Source: Brucella thiophenivorans (GTDB lineage Bacteria > Pseudomonadota > Alphaproteobacteria > Rhizobiales > Rhizobiaceae). From it: a stretch of DNA of 64,000 nt. Positions 27,652-36,695 of the stretch are shown one piece after another (positions within the stretch are counted from its first letter, which is position 1; the number at the start of each line of letters is the position of its first letter). Location of the stretch: assembly GCF_002252445.1 (NCBI RefSeq), contig NZ_NNRJ01000015.1, forward strand, positions 186,001-250,000, read 5' to 3'. Under the pieces are notes generated by a model. The model made no database searches and had not been told where the DNA came from. It saw only the letters and a list, made by a program, of their open reading frames with translations. The translations under genes were made by a program, and so were the position numbers.

Positions 27652-27864
27652 ATGGGTATCGTAAAAATTGACGATGAACTGCATGAAGAAGTGCGTAAGG
27701 CGAGCGACGTCATGTGCCGCTCGATCAATGCGCAGGCTGAATACTGGATGAAAATCGGCATGCTGGCACAGGCAAATCCGGAACTATCATTCAATGAAAT
27801 CGTGCAGATGCAGTTGCGTGCCGCCCATGTCGAGCTTCCTGATCTTGCGGTGCAGACCTCATGA
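27652..27864 (+). CDS. ParD-like (antitoxin-type) protein
   Basis: A 70-residue protein of the ParD-like family: a beta-strand GIVKIDDELHEEV followed by helices with RSINAQAEYWMKIG, i.e. a ribbon-helix-helix DNA-binding layout, then LSFNEIVQMQLR. The ATG at 27652 is seven bases after GGA. No toxin of the ParE/RelE kind follows; instead the stop overlaps the start of a methionine aminopeptidase gene by four bases (ATGA), so the two are translationally coupled. A perfect AT-rich dyad lies in the promoter. Confidence 0.8.
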   Translation: MGIVKIDDELHEEVRKASDVMCRSINAQAEYWMKIGMLAQANPELSFNEIVQMQLRAAHVELPDLAVQTS

Positions 27865-28649
27865 CCAAGACACCTGCCGAGCTGGAAAAGATGGCAGTTT
27901 CCGGTGCGCTGTTGGCTTCTGTCTTCACGCTTCTCGACCACACACCACTTGCCGGTATGAGTACGATGCAGGTCAATGATCTGGTCGAGGATTATATCAC
28001 CCGCGAATTGCAGGCGCGTCCGGCCAGCAAGGGGCAATATGATTTTCCTTATGTGCTCAATGCCTCAAGGAATGAAGTGGTCTGCCACGGTATGCCGTCT
28101 CATGATGAAATCATCGCCAATGGCGAGATCATCAATTTTGATATTACGCTGGAGAAGGACGGCTTTATCGCTGATTCCAGCAAGACCTATATGGTTGGTG
28201 AGGTCGCTCCCTTCGCTTCGCGTCTGGTCCGTGTAACCTATGAAGCGCTGTGGAAGGGTATCGCTGCCGTGCGGCCCGGTGCAACGCTTGGTGACATTGG
28301 CTATGCTATTGAGCGTCACGCGAAGCGCCATGATTACAGCGTGGTGCGTGAATATTGCGGCCATGGCATTGGTCGTGAAATGCATGAAGAGCCGCAGGTT
28401 CTGCATTTTGGTAAGCCCGGCACCGGTGTCAGGCTGCGCGAAGGCATGGTGTTCACCATTGAGCCGATGCTCAATCAGGGCGCGGCCAAAGTGAAGACTG
28501 AAAAAGACGGCTGGACCGTGGTGACGCGCGACGGAAAACTCTCGGCGCAGTTTGAGCATACCGTGGCAGTCACGTCGAATGGCGTGCGGGTGCTGACCTT
28601 ACGCCCCGGCGAAGAAAAGATGCTTGGCTCTATCAGCCACGCGGTGTGA
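27861..28649 (+). CDS. map: type I methionine aminopeptidase
   Basis: A 262-residue cytosolic enzyme that removes the initiator Met from nascent proteins. The five metal ligands are present: Asp94 (NFDITLEKDG), Asp105 (IADSSKTY), His168 (CGHGIGREMHEEP), Glu201 (TIEPML) and Glu232 (QFEHTVAV); the substrate His is His76 (VVCHGMP). Length and motifs are those of an active enzyme. It is coupled by ATGA to a ParD-like gene, so it is probably a second, regulated copy beside a housekeeping map elsewhere; that copy is not in this window. Confidence 0.92.
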   Translation: MTKTPAELEKMAVSGALLASVFTLLDHTPLAGMSTMQVNDLVEDYITRELQARPASKGQYDFPYVLNASRNEVVCHGMPSHDEIIANGEIINFDITLEKDGFIADSSKTYMVGEVAPFASRLVRVTYEALWKGIAAVRPGATLGDIGYAIERHAKRHDYSVVREYCGHGIGREMHEEPQVLHFGKPGTGVRLREGMVFTIEPMLNQGAAKVKTEKDGWTVVTRDGKLSAQFEHTVAVTSNGVRVLTLRPGEEKMLGSISHAV

Positions 28650-28652
28650 GGA

Positions 28653-29195
28653 TCATGCGATTTTTCCAGCAAGCAAAAGAATAAACATGATCGTCCCGCC
28701 AACACTCATCCCGCTTGCCAGAATTGTCCCTAAGATTGCAGGCACGAGTTTCAGAAACGAAACATAGGGCGATATTTCAAGCTGAAATTCTGGCCGGGCT
28801 TTTTCAGGCGTGAGGCAGGTAATCTCGTAATCGCCAGGTCTCACGCATTCAAAATTTCCCAGCGCATGAGAAGCATAGCCGCGCATATCGGTGCGTCTGA
28901 CACCGAGCAGAGAGCGGCTTGTAGAGCGATAGGCAATTGCTGCGCTGCTCTCGCGTTCCCTTATCGCAAATTGCGTCGAGAAATAAGCTATTCTCGTGAC
29001 AACAGTTGATGGCGGAAACACGATGCTGACCGTACATCGTCCGGATTTTGGCAAATGGAAGACGTGTGGTTGATCATTGGCTGCAAAGCGATGACGGACC
29101 ACTGGCATGATGATGCCCCACAGGACGCGGATGCAGCGGATCAGCAGATAAATGCCAGACGGAGTGCAAAGAGGCATTGCCAGATAGAGAAGCAC
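28653..29195 (-). CDS. hypothetical membrane protein
   Basis: A 180-residue protein with a hydrophobic N-terminal helix (about 12-32), a middle soluble part of about 100 residues with Cys-containing segments (NFECVRPGDYEITCLTPEK) and two C-terminal helices (FLKLVPAILGTILASGMSV, TIMFILLLAGKIA). The soluble part may be extracytoplasmic, with a Cys pair able to form a disulfide. The start is a GTG at 29195 with no good ribosome binding site, so the N-terminus is uncertain. It ends 3 bases from the convergent map gene. Confidence 0.6.
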   Translation of the reverse strand: MLLYLAMPLCTPSGIYLLIRCIRVLWGIIMPVVRHRFAANDQPHVFHLPKSGRCTVSIVFPPSTVVTRIAYFSTQFAIRERESSAAIAYRSTSRSLLGVRRTDMRGYASHALGNFECVRPGDYEITCLTPEKARPEFQLEISPYVSFLKLVPAILGTILASGMSVGGTIMFILLLAGKIA

Positions 29196-29225
29196 GGCTC
29201 ACGTTCCGTTTAATTTTTAAACAGA

Positions 29226-29251
29226 AAAAGCCCGCCGGGAGGCGGGCTTTT
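29226..29251 (-). terminator. terminator of argG
   Basis: AAAAGCCCGCC (29226-29236) pairs perfectly with GGCGGGCTTTT (29241-29251) around GGGA, 18 bases after the argG stop on the minus strand. The A and T runs allow it to work both ways. Confidence 0.85.
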
Positions 29252-29268
29252 GTCATGCTTTTAAAGGC

Positions 29269-30489
29269 CTAACGACGGTCGCGTGCAGCCAATGTGCGCA
29301 GGCGAAGCGCATTGAGCTTGATGAAGCCTGCTGCGTCCTTCTGATCATATGCGCCCTGATCGTCTTCAAACGTTACGAGCTTGTCGGAATAGAGCGACTT
29401 GTCGCTTTCACGACCTGTCACAATCACATTGCCCTTATAGAGCTTGAGCGTGACTTCACCTTCGACATGGCGCTGGCTGAGGTCGATAGCGGCCTGCAAC
29501 ATTTCGCGCTCTGGCGAGAACCAGAAACCGTAATAGATCAGTTCTGCATAGCGCGGCATCAACTCATCCTTGAGATGAGCTGCACCACGATCAAGCGTGA
29601 TCGATTCGATGGCACGGTGTGCAGCCAACAGGATCGTACCGCCCGGCGTTTCATAAACGCCGCGTGATTTCATGCCGACGAACCGGTTTTCAACCAGATC
29701 AAGACGACCAATGCCGTTGTCGCGGCCGTAATCATTGAGCTTGGCAAGCACTGTTGCAGGCGACAGACGTTCGCCATTGATCGAAACCGCGTCACCCTTT
29801 TCAAAGCCAATCTTGATGATCGTTGGCGTGTCAGGGGCAGCTTCCGGCGAAATCGTGCGCATGTGCACATATTCAGGAGCTTCAACTGCCGGATCTTCCA
29901 GAACCTTGCCCTCGGAAGACGAATGCAGAAGATTGGCGTCGACCGAGAAAGGTGCTTCGCCCTTCTTGTCCTTGGCAACCGGGATCTGGTGCTGTTCAGC
30001 AAATTCGAGCAGATGCGTACGGCTCTTGAAGGCCCAATCACGCCATGGCGCGATGATCTTGATGTCCGGGTTCAGCGCATAAGCGGAAAGCTCGAAGCGA
30101 ACCTGATCGTTGCCCTTGCCGGTTGCGCCGTGTGCAATTGCATCAGCGCCGGTCTTTTTGGCGATTTCGATCAGGTGCTTGGAGATCAGCGGACGGGCAA
30201 TCGACGTGCCGAGTAGGTAAACGCCTTCATAGACGGCATTGGCGCGGAACATCGGAAAGACGAAATCGCGCACGAACTCTTCGCGCACGTCCTCAACGAA
30301 GATTTCCTTGATGCCCATCATTTCCGCTTTTTTGCGGGCTGGCTCAAGTTCTTCGCCCTGACCGAGATCGGCGGTAAAGGTTACGACTTCCGCGTTAAGC
30401 TCTGTCTGCAACCATTTCAGGATAATTGAGGTGTCGAGACCGCCCGAATAGGCGAGAACGACTTTCTTGACGTCTTTCAGCTTGCTCAT
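29269..30489 (-). CDS. argG: argininosuccinate synthase
   Basis: A 406-residue enzyme of arginine biosynthesis that joins citrulline and aspartate with ATP. The PP-loop AYSGGLDTS is at residues 13-21; [20 protein letters not shown] and [13 protein letters not shown] are standard family blocks, and length is typical. It is a single gene with its own terminator, divergent from a LysE-family exporter gene. Confidence 0.96.
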   Translation of the reverse strand: MSKLKDVKKVVLAYSGGLDTSIILKWLQTELNAEVVTFTADLGQGEELEPARKKAEMMGIKEIFVEDVREEFVRDFVFPMFRANAVYEGVYLLGTSIARPLISKHLIEIAKKTGADAIAHGATGKGNDQVRFELSAYALNPDIKIIAPWRDWAFKSRTHLLEFAEQHQIPVAKDKKGEAPFSVDANLLHSSSEGKVLEDPAVEAPEYVHMRTISPEAAPDTPTIIKIGFEKGDAVSINGERLSPATVLAKLNDYGRDNGIGRLDLVENRFVGMKSRGVYETPGGTILLAAHRAIESITLDRGAAHLKDELMPRYAELIYYGFWFSPEREMLQAAIDLSQRHVEGEVTLKLYKGNVIVTGRESDKSLYSDKLVTFEDDQGAYDQKDAAGFIKLNALRLRTLAARDRR

Positions 30490-30612
30490 AGTTCACTTCC
30501 GTCTGATGCGATGAAGGCTTGTTGCAAGTCTTTTATCAGTTGCTAAGCCGCGTGCAACCCAGATGACATTTTCTTATGAAAAACCATCGAAGAATCCTAT
30601 GGCGGCGCAATT

Positions 30613-30639
30613 GAATTCGCGTTAGCTTGCCGCGAATTC
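30613..30639 (+). promoter_or_regulatory. hairpin in the leader of the LysE-family gene
   Basis: GAATTCGCG (30613-30621) and CGCGAATTC (30631-30639) are perfect 9-base arms around nine bases, ending two bases before the CGGAG ribosome binding site of the exporter gene. It could be an operator or an mRNA hairpin affecting translation. Confidence 0.45.
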
Positions 30640-30654
30640 TCGGAGTCTCATTCG

Positions 30655-31314
30655 ATGTCTTTTCTGACAAATCTGACCTTCATTCCTGAGGGGACGGTTT
30701 TTATCCAGTTCGCGATAGCAACAGCTATTCTGTCGATCACGCCCGGTCCTGACATGACGCTTTTCGTGGGGCGGGCGCTTTCTCAAGGCAAGGCCGCTGG
30801 CTTTGCTTGCATGGCTGGAGCAAGCACAGGTATCGTCATTCATACGAGCATGGTGGCGCTGGGGCTTTCGGCACTCATCGTTGCATCGCCAGCAGCCTTC
30901 ACAGCGCTCAAAGCAATTGGGGCGATTTATCTCGTCTGGCTTGCAGTACAGGCGATCCGCAAGGGGTCGGCATTCTCGCCGGAAAAGAATGGCGGCAAGA
31001 AACACACGCTGGTTCAGAACTGGGCGACCGGGCTGGGCATTAATCTGCTTAATCCGAAGATCATCCTGTTCAACATGACCTTCCTGCCGCAGTTTGTTTC
31101 CGCACATGATCCTCATGCCGCAGGAAAACTGTTTTTTCTGGGCCTGTCGTTTATTCCGCTGGCATTGCCATTCACCATTCCGATGGTGGTTGCAGCCGAT
31201 AGGTTCGCGGGTCTTCTCAAGAAAAACCCAACGGTCACGCGGATTGTGGACTGGCTCTTTGCAGGTGTTTTTTCGGCTTTTGCGCTGAAAATTCTTACCG
31301 CACAGGCGAAGTAA
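30655..31314 (+). CDS. LysE/RhtB-family exporter
   Basis: A 219-residue inner-membrane protein with six hydrophobic segments. The family exports amino acids or related compounds. The N-terminal signature SITPGPDMTLFVGRAL and GWATGLGINLLNPKI-type stretch (ATGLGINLLNPKIILF) are clear. The substrate cannot be told. It lies divergently from argG, though no link to arginine can be claimed. The stop is 2 bases from the convergent membrane protein gene. Confidence 0.9.
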   Translation: MSFLTNLTFIPEGTVFIQFAIATAILSITPGPDMTLFVGRALSQGKAAGFACMAGASTGIVIHTSMVALGLSALIVASPAAFTALKAIGAIYLVWLAVQAIRKGSAFSPEKNGGKKHTLVQNWATGLGINLLNPKIILFNMTFLPQFVSAHDPHAAGKLFFLGLSFIPLALPFTIPMVVAADRFAGLLKKNPTVTRIVDWLFAGVFSAFALKILTAQAK

Positions 31315-31316
31315 GA

Positions 31317-31829
31317 TTATGCAGCCGGGCGGCTCAACAATCGTCCGGCATTGCAACCGGCTATCAGCCAATAGACGAAGCCGCCGACAACGCCTGAACA
31401 GGCAAAAGCCCCTGTCATAAGTGCGAGACCTGCGGCGATATTCTGATCAGCGACCGCGAAAAGCGATCCCGTTCCCATTGCAAGCAGCCCGATCACCAGA
31501 CCACCGATGCAATAAGGCAGCGATGATTTCCAGCCGCGCGCCTCGCTGATCACGATCAGCACCACTGCCGGAAAAAAGCTGAAACCACCCGCCATAAATG
31601 CCAGAACTGGCCCACCAACGAGGACCGCTGCATAAAAGCCGGTCGTATCCCAGCTGTTGCGGATTTCCGTGAAAACGTCCTCAAAGAACGGGTCTGACAT
31701 GGCATAGCCAAGCACATCGATCTGGCTATACAAAATGGCCGCCAGAAAAAAACCAGCTGCCAGAACGGCTAAACAATAGCCGAAAACGATAATGGCAAAG
31801 CGCGTGATATAATCAAACGTATCGGTCAA
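31317..31829 (-). CDS. hypothetical membrane protein downstream of rlmN
   Basis: A 170-residue protein with about four transmembrane helices (around 10-35, 65-95, 105-125, 130-160) and no recognised family. The start is a TTG six bases after the rlmN stop, so it is probably cotranscribed with rlmN. The short acidic loop between helices 1 and 2 (SDPFFEDVFTEIRNSWDT) would face the periplasm or cytosol depending on topology. No functional claim is possible. Confidence 0.7.
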   Translation of the reverse strand: MTDTFDYITRFAIIVFGYCLAVLAAGFFLAAILYSQIDVLGYAMSDPFFEDVFTEIRNSWDTTGFYAAVLVGGPVLAFMAGGFSFFPAVVLIVISEARGWKSSLPYCIGGLVIGLLAMGTGSLFAVADQNIAAGLALMTGAFACSGVVGGFVYWLIAGCNAGRLLSRPAA

Positions 31830-31835
31830 ACGCGT

Positions 31836-33071
31836 TTAATCTCCATGGCCCGCTATCATCATCGCTTCAAGCGCCAGACGTTCAGTCTTGCGCATGCGTT
31901 CTGATTCAGACTTCAACTGACCGCAAGCTGCCAGAATATCACGACCGCGTGGCGTGCGGATTGGCGAAGCATAACCGGCCGCATTTACATAATCGGCAAA
32001 GCGTTCAATATGCTCCCAGTCCGAGCACTGGTAGTTGGTGCCGGGCCATGGATTGAACGGGATAAGATTGATCTTGGCAGGAATGCCGCGCAGCAACTTT
32101 ACCAGAAGCTTGGCATCTTCCATGCTGTCATTGACGTCCTTGAGCATCACATATTCAAAGGTGATGCGCTTGGCATTGGACAGGCCCGGATATTCGCGGC
32201 AAGCCTTGAGAAGCTGTTCCAGCGGATATTTTTTGTTGATCGGCACCAGAAGATCGCGCAATTCATCGCGCACCGCATGCAGCGAAATTGCCAGCATCAC
32301 GCCGATTTCTTCGCCGGTGCGATAGATTTCCGGCACAACGCCAGAGGTCGAAAGGGTGATGCGGCGCTTGGAAAGCGCCAACCCATCGCCGTCAGACGCA
32401 ATCAGCAGAGCCTTTTTCACTTCTTCGAAGTTATAAAGTGGTTCGCCCATACCCATCATGACGATATTGGTGACCTTGCGTCCTTCCGCCGGAACGATGG
32501 CACCGTCCGGCGTGTTCGTGTCTGGGAAATCGCCAAGACGGTCACGCGCCGTCATCAACTGTGCCAGAATTTCTTCTGATGTGAGATTGCGTACCAGCTT
32601 CTGTGTGCCGGTATGGCAGAAGGTACAGGTCAGCGTGCAGCCAACCTGCGAAGAAATACAAAGCGTGCCGCGGCCTTCTTCAGGGATGTAGACGCATTCG
32701 ATTTCGACAGGGCGCCCTGCACCACGCGGCGGAAAGCGGAACAGCCACTTGCGCGTTCCATCCTGCGAAATCTGCTCTTCAACCACTTCCGGGCGCGCAA
32801 TGGTGAAATGCTGCGCCAGAAGAGCGCGCAAATCCTTGGAAATATTGCGCATATCGGCAAAATCAGAAACGCCGCGCACGTATAGCCAGTGCCAGAGCTG
32901 CGCAATGCGCATCTTGACCTGCTTTGGCAAGACGCCAATCTTGATCAGCGCCTCAGCCATTTCCTCACGCGACATGCCGACGAGCGACGGCTTCTGCTCC
33001 ATATTTGCACGCACATGGCGGGCAAGCTGGTCGCGCGTATCATCAATGGTTAGGTCGAACGAAATGGACAT
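31836..33071 (-). CDS. rlmN: 23S rRNA/tRNA adenine-C2 methyltransferase RlmN
   Basis: A 411-residue radical-SAM enzyme that methylates C2 of A2503 in 23S rRNA and of A37 in some tRNAs. The iron-sulfur motif is C145-x3-C149-x2-C152 ([12 protein letters not shown]). Further marks are [24 protein letters not shown] and the C-terminal [15 protein letters not shown] with the resolving Cys. Length is typical for alphaproteobacteria. Downstream, six bases away, follows a small membrane protein gene. Confidence 0.95.
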   Translation of the reverse strand: MSISFDLTIDDTRDQLARHVRANMEQKPSLVGMSREEMAEALIKIGVLPKQVKMRIAQLWHWLYVRGVSDFADMRNISKDLRALLAQHFTIARPEVVEEQISQDGTRKWLFRFPPRGAGRPVEIECVYIPEEGRGTLCISSQVGCTLTCTFCHTGTQKLVRNLTSEEILAQLMTARDRLGDFPDTNTPDGAIVPAEGRKVTNIVMMGMGEPLYNFEEVKKALLIASDGDGLALSKRRITLSTSGVVPEIYRTGEEIGVMLAISLHAVRDELRDLLVPINKKYPLEQLLKACREYPGLSNAKRITFEYVMLKDVNDSMEDAKLLVKLLRGIPAKINLIPFNPWPGTNYQCSDWEHIERFADYVNAAGYASPIRTPRGRDILAACGQLKSESERMRKTERLALEAMMIAGHGD

Positions 33072-33258
33072 CTGTTTTCAACTGTTGGGGGCGACCGCAT
33101 AAAGCGCCCGATAATTTTGTCGATTGCATGGATATATGGGCTCGTTCATTCGAAATGCGAGCCCTGTTGCGCGCGGACATAGCACACAATATTGCATCCG
33201 TCATCCCGCAGTCTGTCGCGGCAGACATGCATAAGTGGCGATACGACAGCAAAAAGAA

Positions 33259-33281
33259 AAGCCGGAGCGAAGCCCCGGCTT
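33259..33281 (-). terminator. terminator of the ialB-type gene
   Basis: AAGCCGG (33259-33265) pairs with CCGGCTT (33275-33281). On the minus strand it is followed by TTCTTTTTG, a good T run, 25 bases after the stop. Confidence 0.7.
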
Positions 33282-33306
33282 GTAGTTTTAGCATGAACTG
33301 ATTGGC

Positions 33307-33816
33307 TTATTTGCAATTCTGAATAGCTGCGAGTGCAGCCGAAATGCCTTTGAGCGAATAGGTGTAACTGGTTTTTGTACCGCGCTTGGACTGCGCCTGT
33401 ACCTTCATGTCCGCGCCACCGCGCATGGCTGCGATTAGCTGCGGTTCTTCCGCTGCATTTTCCATCCAGCCGGATTTTCCATTGACGAACATTGTAAAAT
33501 TGCGATTTCCCACGGTAACAATAACCTTGGCATTCGCATTGGTGTTCAGTTCATAACCAGCCATGAACTGTGGTTCTAAGCTGATATTCTGGCCCGGCTT
33601 CTGGCTGACGAGGAAGAAGTTATCGCCATGATCGACATTGGCGGGTGCTTTCTGCGTCGGAACCGACAGGACATAGCAAACCTTGCCATTGCCTGACTGA
33701 TAGCTATATGCGCCCCAGGCGTCGAACTGCTTAATCTGGGTCGGTGTCTGGGCGAGTGCCGAACCCGCCATTGCAATCGTAAACACCGAAGCCGCGACGA
33801 TCGATTTTCCAAGCAT
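33307..33816 (-). CDS. invasion-associated locus B (IalB) family protein
   Basis: A 169-residue secreted protein. Signal peptide at 1-22 (FTIAMAGSALA-QTP), then the IalB domain with FDAWGAYSY, VCYVLSVPTQKAP, LEPQFMAGYELN and a Cys near the C-terminus (AIQNCK) that can pair with the earlier Cys. The family is named after a Bartonella locus affecting erythrocyte entry, but is widespread in free-living alphaproteobacteria, so virulence should not be assumed. It has its own terminator. Confidence 0.85.
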   Translation of the reverse strand: MLGKSIVAASVFTIAMAGSALAQTPTQIKQFDAWGAYSYQSGNGKVCYVLSVPTQKAPANVDHGDNFFLVSQKPGQNISLEPQFMAGYELNTNANAKVIVTVGNRNFTMFVNGKSGWMENAAEEPQLIAAMRGGADMKVQAQSKRGTKTSYTYSLKGISAALAAIQNCK

Positions 33817-34078
33817 GATTTTTTACCGGTTCTCTTTCGTTTGCTTCAAAGTCGAATATCGGGATGTCGCCGCTTAACACGCCGTCCCGTTTTGTGACCC
33901 TTAATGTGACTTAATCTGGGTTACCAAACGGTGAAGTTTTGAAAGAAAACTTGAACGAGCAAGTCCGTGACCCCACGATCCCGTTGCCAAGTTCAATGAA
34001 AAGAAAGCGGCAAGAGTTTGTCATACCGCATCAATTTGCTATCAAGCTGCTGTTTGCGCGTAACAAATCTGTGAAGGA

Positions 34079-34459
34079 TTAAGACGTTTCGCTGTCTTCA
34101 CGAAGCGCTTCATGTGCTGCAATGCGGTGTGCGGGCGTTATATGGGTGCGTACGGCAGTGAGTGCGGCCATAAGAACGGCAATGTCATCGGTGAAGCCAA
34201 TTCCGACCAGCATATCGGGAATGACATCGAAGGGCATGACGAAATAAGCAAGCGCTGCCATCAGTGTCATACGTACGCGGGTTGGCGTGTTCTGGTCGAG
34301 CGCGCAATAATAAGCCGCAACGACTTCATCCATGAACGGGACCATGCGACCGGCGCGGCGCGCGGTCTTCCAGAATCCTTTTTTCACCCGGTCCTGGCGA
34401 TTGTTGAAATCACCTTCATTTCCGGGTTCGAGGATTTCATCAATTTTGACGTTATCCAT
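34079..34459 (-). CDS. YkvA/DUF1232 family membrane protein
   Basis: A 126-residue protein with the DUF1232 core ALAYFVMPFDVIPDMLVGIGFTDD (about residues 68-93), which forms a short membrane-inserted hairpin. The N-terminal 60 residues are polar, with charged FWKTARRAGR. The function of the family is unknown. No partner genes are close; the gene stands alone between ialB and a divergent hypothetical gene. Confidence 0.85.
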   Translation of the reverse strand: MDNVKIDEILEPGNEGDFNNRQDRVKKGFWKTARRAGRMVPFMDEVVAAYYCALDQNTPTRVRMTLMAALAYFVMPFDVIPDMLVGIGFTDDIAVLMAALTAVRTHITPAHRIAAHEALREDSETS

Positions 34460-34652
34460 CTTTGGCTCAAACTCCTGTCAGCCAGTTACTGATGACTTGA
34501 CGATATTCAACATGGGAATATTGCAATAACTTTTCAAGATTGCACAGTTTTGTCCCTGCCAGAAACGACAGCTACACCAGTCCTCCCAAATCACCAGAAT
34601 ATGGTTTCCAGTTAAGAGGGCCGTTCTTCGGCTCATCATATGGAGATGTCTC

Positions 34653-35150
34653 ATGCAGTTAACCGGCTATGGCGAAAACTTTGTGCGTACCGACCGGTCC
34701 TCTCAGTTCTATCGCGGGCATCAGCTAGCCGCAGCACAGGATATTGGCGACCAGGTCAATATCGATGTGAAGGACGCCATTTGCTATGACATCACCGCCT
34801 ATATGCGCTTTTTGCTGGGTGCCGGAATTTCCGAACATACGTTGCGCGGAACATCCGGGCAAAACTGGATACCGTTATTGAATTTCCGCGCTGGCGAACA
34901 ATGGAACGGATATTCGGCATTCCCCTATGGCCGGGCAATCGGATTTTATGATGTGGGGGCCGGGCATATTTTTCATTCCGCCATTTCCGTTGGCGACGTC
35001 CATATTCGCAGCGTGAATGGTGGCGCACTGGGTCAGAACTGGAACGATCTGATAAATCTGACGAAAGTTCTGCCCTATGCGTGCAGAAACCGTGATGGCA
35101 GCTTCAACTTTCAGAAAAAGATAATTTTCGTTTATATTTCAAAGGTTTGA
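34653..35150 (+). CDS. unknown protein, possible NlpC/P60-like cysteine hydrolase
   Basis: A 165-residue protein without signal peptide. I do not recognise a named family. Cys44 (KDAICYDITAYMRFLLG) and His108 (HIFHSAISVGDVH), about 64 residues apart, match the order and spacing of NlpC/P60-type and related papain-fold hydrolases, where the His stands in an H-x-A-I-x-V-G strand. This is a hint only. The ribosome binding site is a plain GGAG. The gene stands alone between ykvA and convergent phhB (gap 3 bases). If the fold is right it could act on peptidoglycan or on isopeptide bonds; export by a secretion system would then be needed. Confidence 0.65.
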   Translation: MQLTGYGENFVRTDRSSQFYRGHQLAAAQDIGDQVNIDVKDAICYDITAYMRFLLGAGISEHTLRGTSGQNWIPLLNFRAGEQWNGYSAFPYGRAIGFYDVGAGHIFHSAISVGDVHIRSVNGGALGQNWNDLINLTKVLPYACRNRDGSFNFQKKIIFVYISKV

Positions 35151-35153
35151 ACT

Positions 35154-35444
35154 TTACGCAATTGCATTCATTTTTTTCGCGAGTTTTATATCAAGCTCGG
35201 TAATGCAATTCTCGCTATGCGTGGAAAGCGTGACGTCGACGCGATTATAGACATTGAACCATTCCGGGTGATGGTCGAGCTTTTCGGCATGAAGGGCAGC
35301 ACGCGTCATGAAGCCGAAAGCCGCATTGAAATCCTTGAACTTGAAGCTTTTGCTGATCGCCTCGCGGTTATTGACTTTCTGCCAGCCGTCAAGCTCGCTC
35401 AATGCTTGTTTGAGTTCTTCTTCGCTCAGCCGGTTGCGTGCCAT
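35154..35444 (-). CDS. phhB: pterin-4a-carbinolamine dehydratase
   Basis: A 96-residue enzyme that dehydrates 4a-hydroxytetrahydropterin, supporting aromatic amino acid hydroxylases. The family signature [18 protein letters not shown] contains the paired His of the active site and is followed by LSTHSE. Length is typical. No phenylalanine hydroxylase gene is nearby. In some bacteria the protein has other roles in pterin chemistry. Confidence 0.93.
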   Translation of the reverse strand: MARNRLSEEELKQALSELDGWQKVNNREAISKSFKFKDFNAAFGFMTRAALHAEKLDHHPEWFNVYNRVDVTLSTHSENCITELDIKLAKKMNAIA

Positions 35445-35503
35445 CCCGTTTCACCTATGTTGTTGGCTATCCGAGTTTAACTTATCACAACCGCGAGAGT
35501 TCC

Positions 35504-36013
35504 GTGACCCAACAAGCCCCAACTAGTATTCTGTTTGTCTGTGCAGGCAATATCTGCCGTTCTCCGCTTGCAGAAGGCGTGATGGAACATGTTTTGGTCA
35601 AGCGCGGTATCAAACATGTGAAGATCGATTCGGCAGGCACAAACGGCTACCATACGGGCGAAGAGCCGGATGAACGCTCAGTCCGGGTTGCAGCAAAGCA
35701 TGGCCTTGATATTTCAGAACAATCTTGTCGCCAGTTGGCCGCAACAGATTTCACCCGCTTTGATCTCATTCTTGGAATGGACCGCTACAATATGCGGATG
35801 ATCGCGCAGCGCCAACCCGCGAACACGACTGCCCGTATTGGTCTTTTTACCGAAATAGCAGAGGGCAAAGCAGTTGAAATCCCCGACCCTTATTATGGTA
35901 AGATCGGGGATTTTGAGGAGGTTTACCGAATGGTTCTCGCTTCTTCAAAAGCGCTTGCCGACCAGTTCTGGCGCGACACGGCCATTAAAGGCCAGGCTTC
36001 CTCGACAATATAA
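35504..36013 (+). CDS. low-molecular-weight protein tyrosine phosphatase
   Basis: A 169-residue LMW-PTP. The P-loop is CAGNICRS with nucleophile Cys13 and Arg19, and the general-acid loop is DPYYG. Family roles range from exopolysaccharide control to arsenate reduction-like chemistry; the substrate is unknown here. The start was set at the GTG at 35504 (MTQQAPTSILFVC), because an ATG at 35438 would overlap phhB and add unrelated residues. The last 91 bases overlap thpR tail to tail. Confidence 0.88.
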   Translation: MTQQAPTSILFVCAGNICRSPLAEGVMEHVLVKRGIKHVKIDSAGTNGYHTGEEPDERSVRVAAKHGLDISEQSCRQLAATDFTRFDLILGMDRYNMRMIAQRQPANTTARIGLFTEIAEGKAVEIPDPYYGKIGDFEEVYRMVLASSKALADQFWRDTAIKGQASSTI

Positions 36014-36513
36014 GGTCCGCCACCCACAGAATCGCGCGACGACATCAGCACGAAGCGGCCGACTTTGAAGGGCAGCGTCGAGAAGTTGCCGCGTGAGGAG
36101 AGATAATGCACCACATCATCAATACGTGGGTTTCTCAGCCGCGCCAAAGTCACATGTGGCACGAATTTGCGCGGATCGGCCGCAATGCCGAGTCTTTTGC
36201 AGATGCGCTCGATTTCGCCCTGCAATGCGTTAAGTTCAGGTGAGAGGGATACACCCGCATAGATGCTGTGCGGTTTCTTGGAACCGAACGCATCGACACC
36301 TGATAGGTTGAGCATGAATTCGGGACGCCGCACGCGATCAAGCGCATTGGCAATCTCGTCGGCCACATGGCCTTCCACATCTCCGATAAAACGCAGGGTT
36401 AAGTGATAGTTTTCGACATCAATCCAGCGTGCGCCGGGCAGTCCGCCCCGTAATAACGAGAGCGAAAGCGCAGCATCGCGCGGGATTTCGAGGGCAGTAA
36501 AGAGACGCGGCAT
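35923..36513 (-). CDS. thpR: RNA 2',3'-cyclic phosphodiesterase (ThpR/LigT)
   Basis: A 196-residue 2H phosphoesterase that opens 2',3'-cyclic phosphates on RNA and can join some 2'-5' ends. The two catalytic motifs are His37-L-T-L (NYHLTLRFIGD) and His120-V-T-L (VPHVTLARLR). GAGGAGG lies before the ATG at 36513, which decides the start. Its 3' end overlaps the convergent phosphatase gene by 91 bases, so the last 30 residues of both proteins are constrained together. Confidence 0.9.
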   Translation of the reverse strand: MPRLFTALEIPRDAALSLSLLRGGLPGARWIDVENYHLTLRFIGDVEGHVADEIANALDRVRRPEFMLNLSGVDAFGSKKPHSIYAGVSLSPELNALQGEIERICKRLGIAADPRKFVPHVTLARLRNPRIDDVVHYLSSRGNFSTLPFKVGRFVLMSSRDSVGGGPYIVEEAWPLMAVSRQNWSASAFEEARTIR

Positions 36514-36542
36514 AAAGCATCCTCCTCGAAGCGTTCTACACC

Positions 36543-36582
36543 AGAGCGCTATGTGTCCTTGAGGACGCATAAAGGACGCTCT
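36543..36582. repeat. 40-bp imperfect palindrome upstream of thpR
   Basis: Outer arms AGAGCG (36543-36548) and CGCTCT (36577-36582) enclose TATGTGTCC-TTGA-GGACGCATA. The AGAGCG/CGCTCT ends resemble those of the Bru-RS-like copies, but the inside is different. It may be a related short element or a hairpin. Confidence 0.5.
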
Positions 36583-36695
36583 GCGTTAGAGTGTCTTTGT
36601 ATCGTTGGAAAATCGAATCCTCGTTTCCTGTGGATACGATACCAGCGAATCATTCTTCGCCGTTTTCGGCAAGCTGTTTATGCCTCCTCTTTGTG

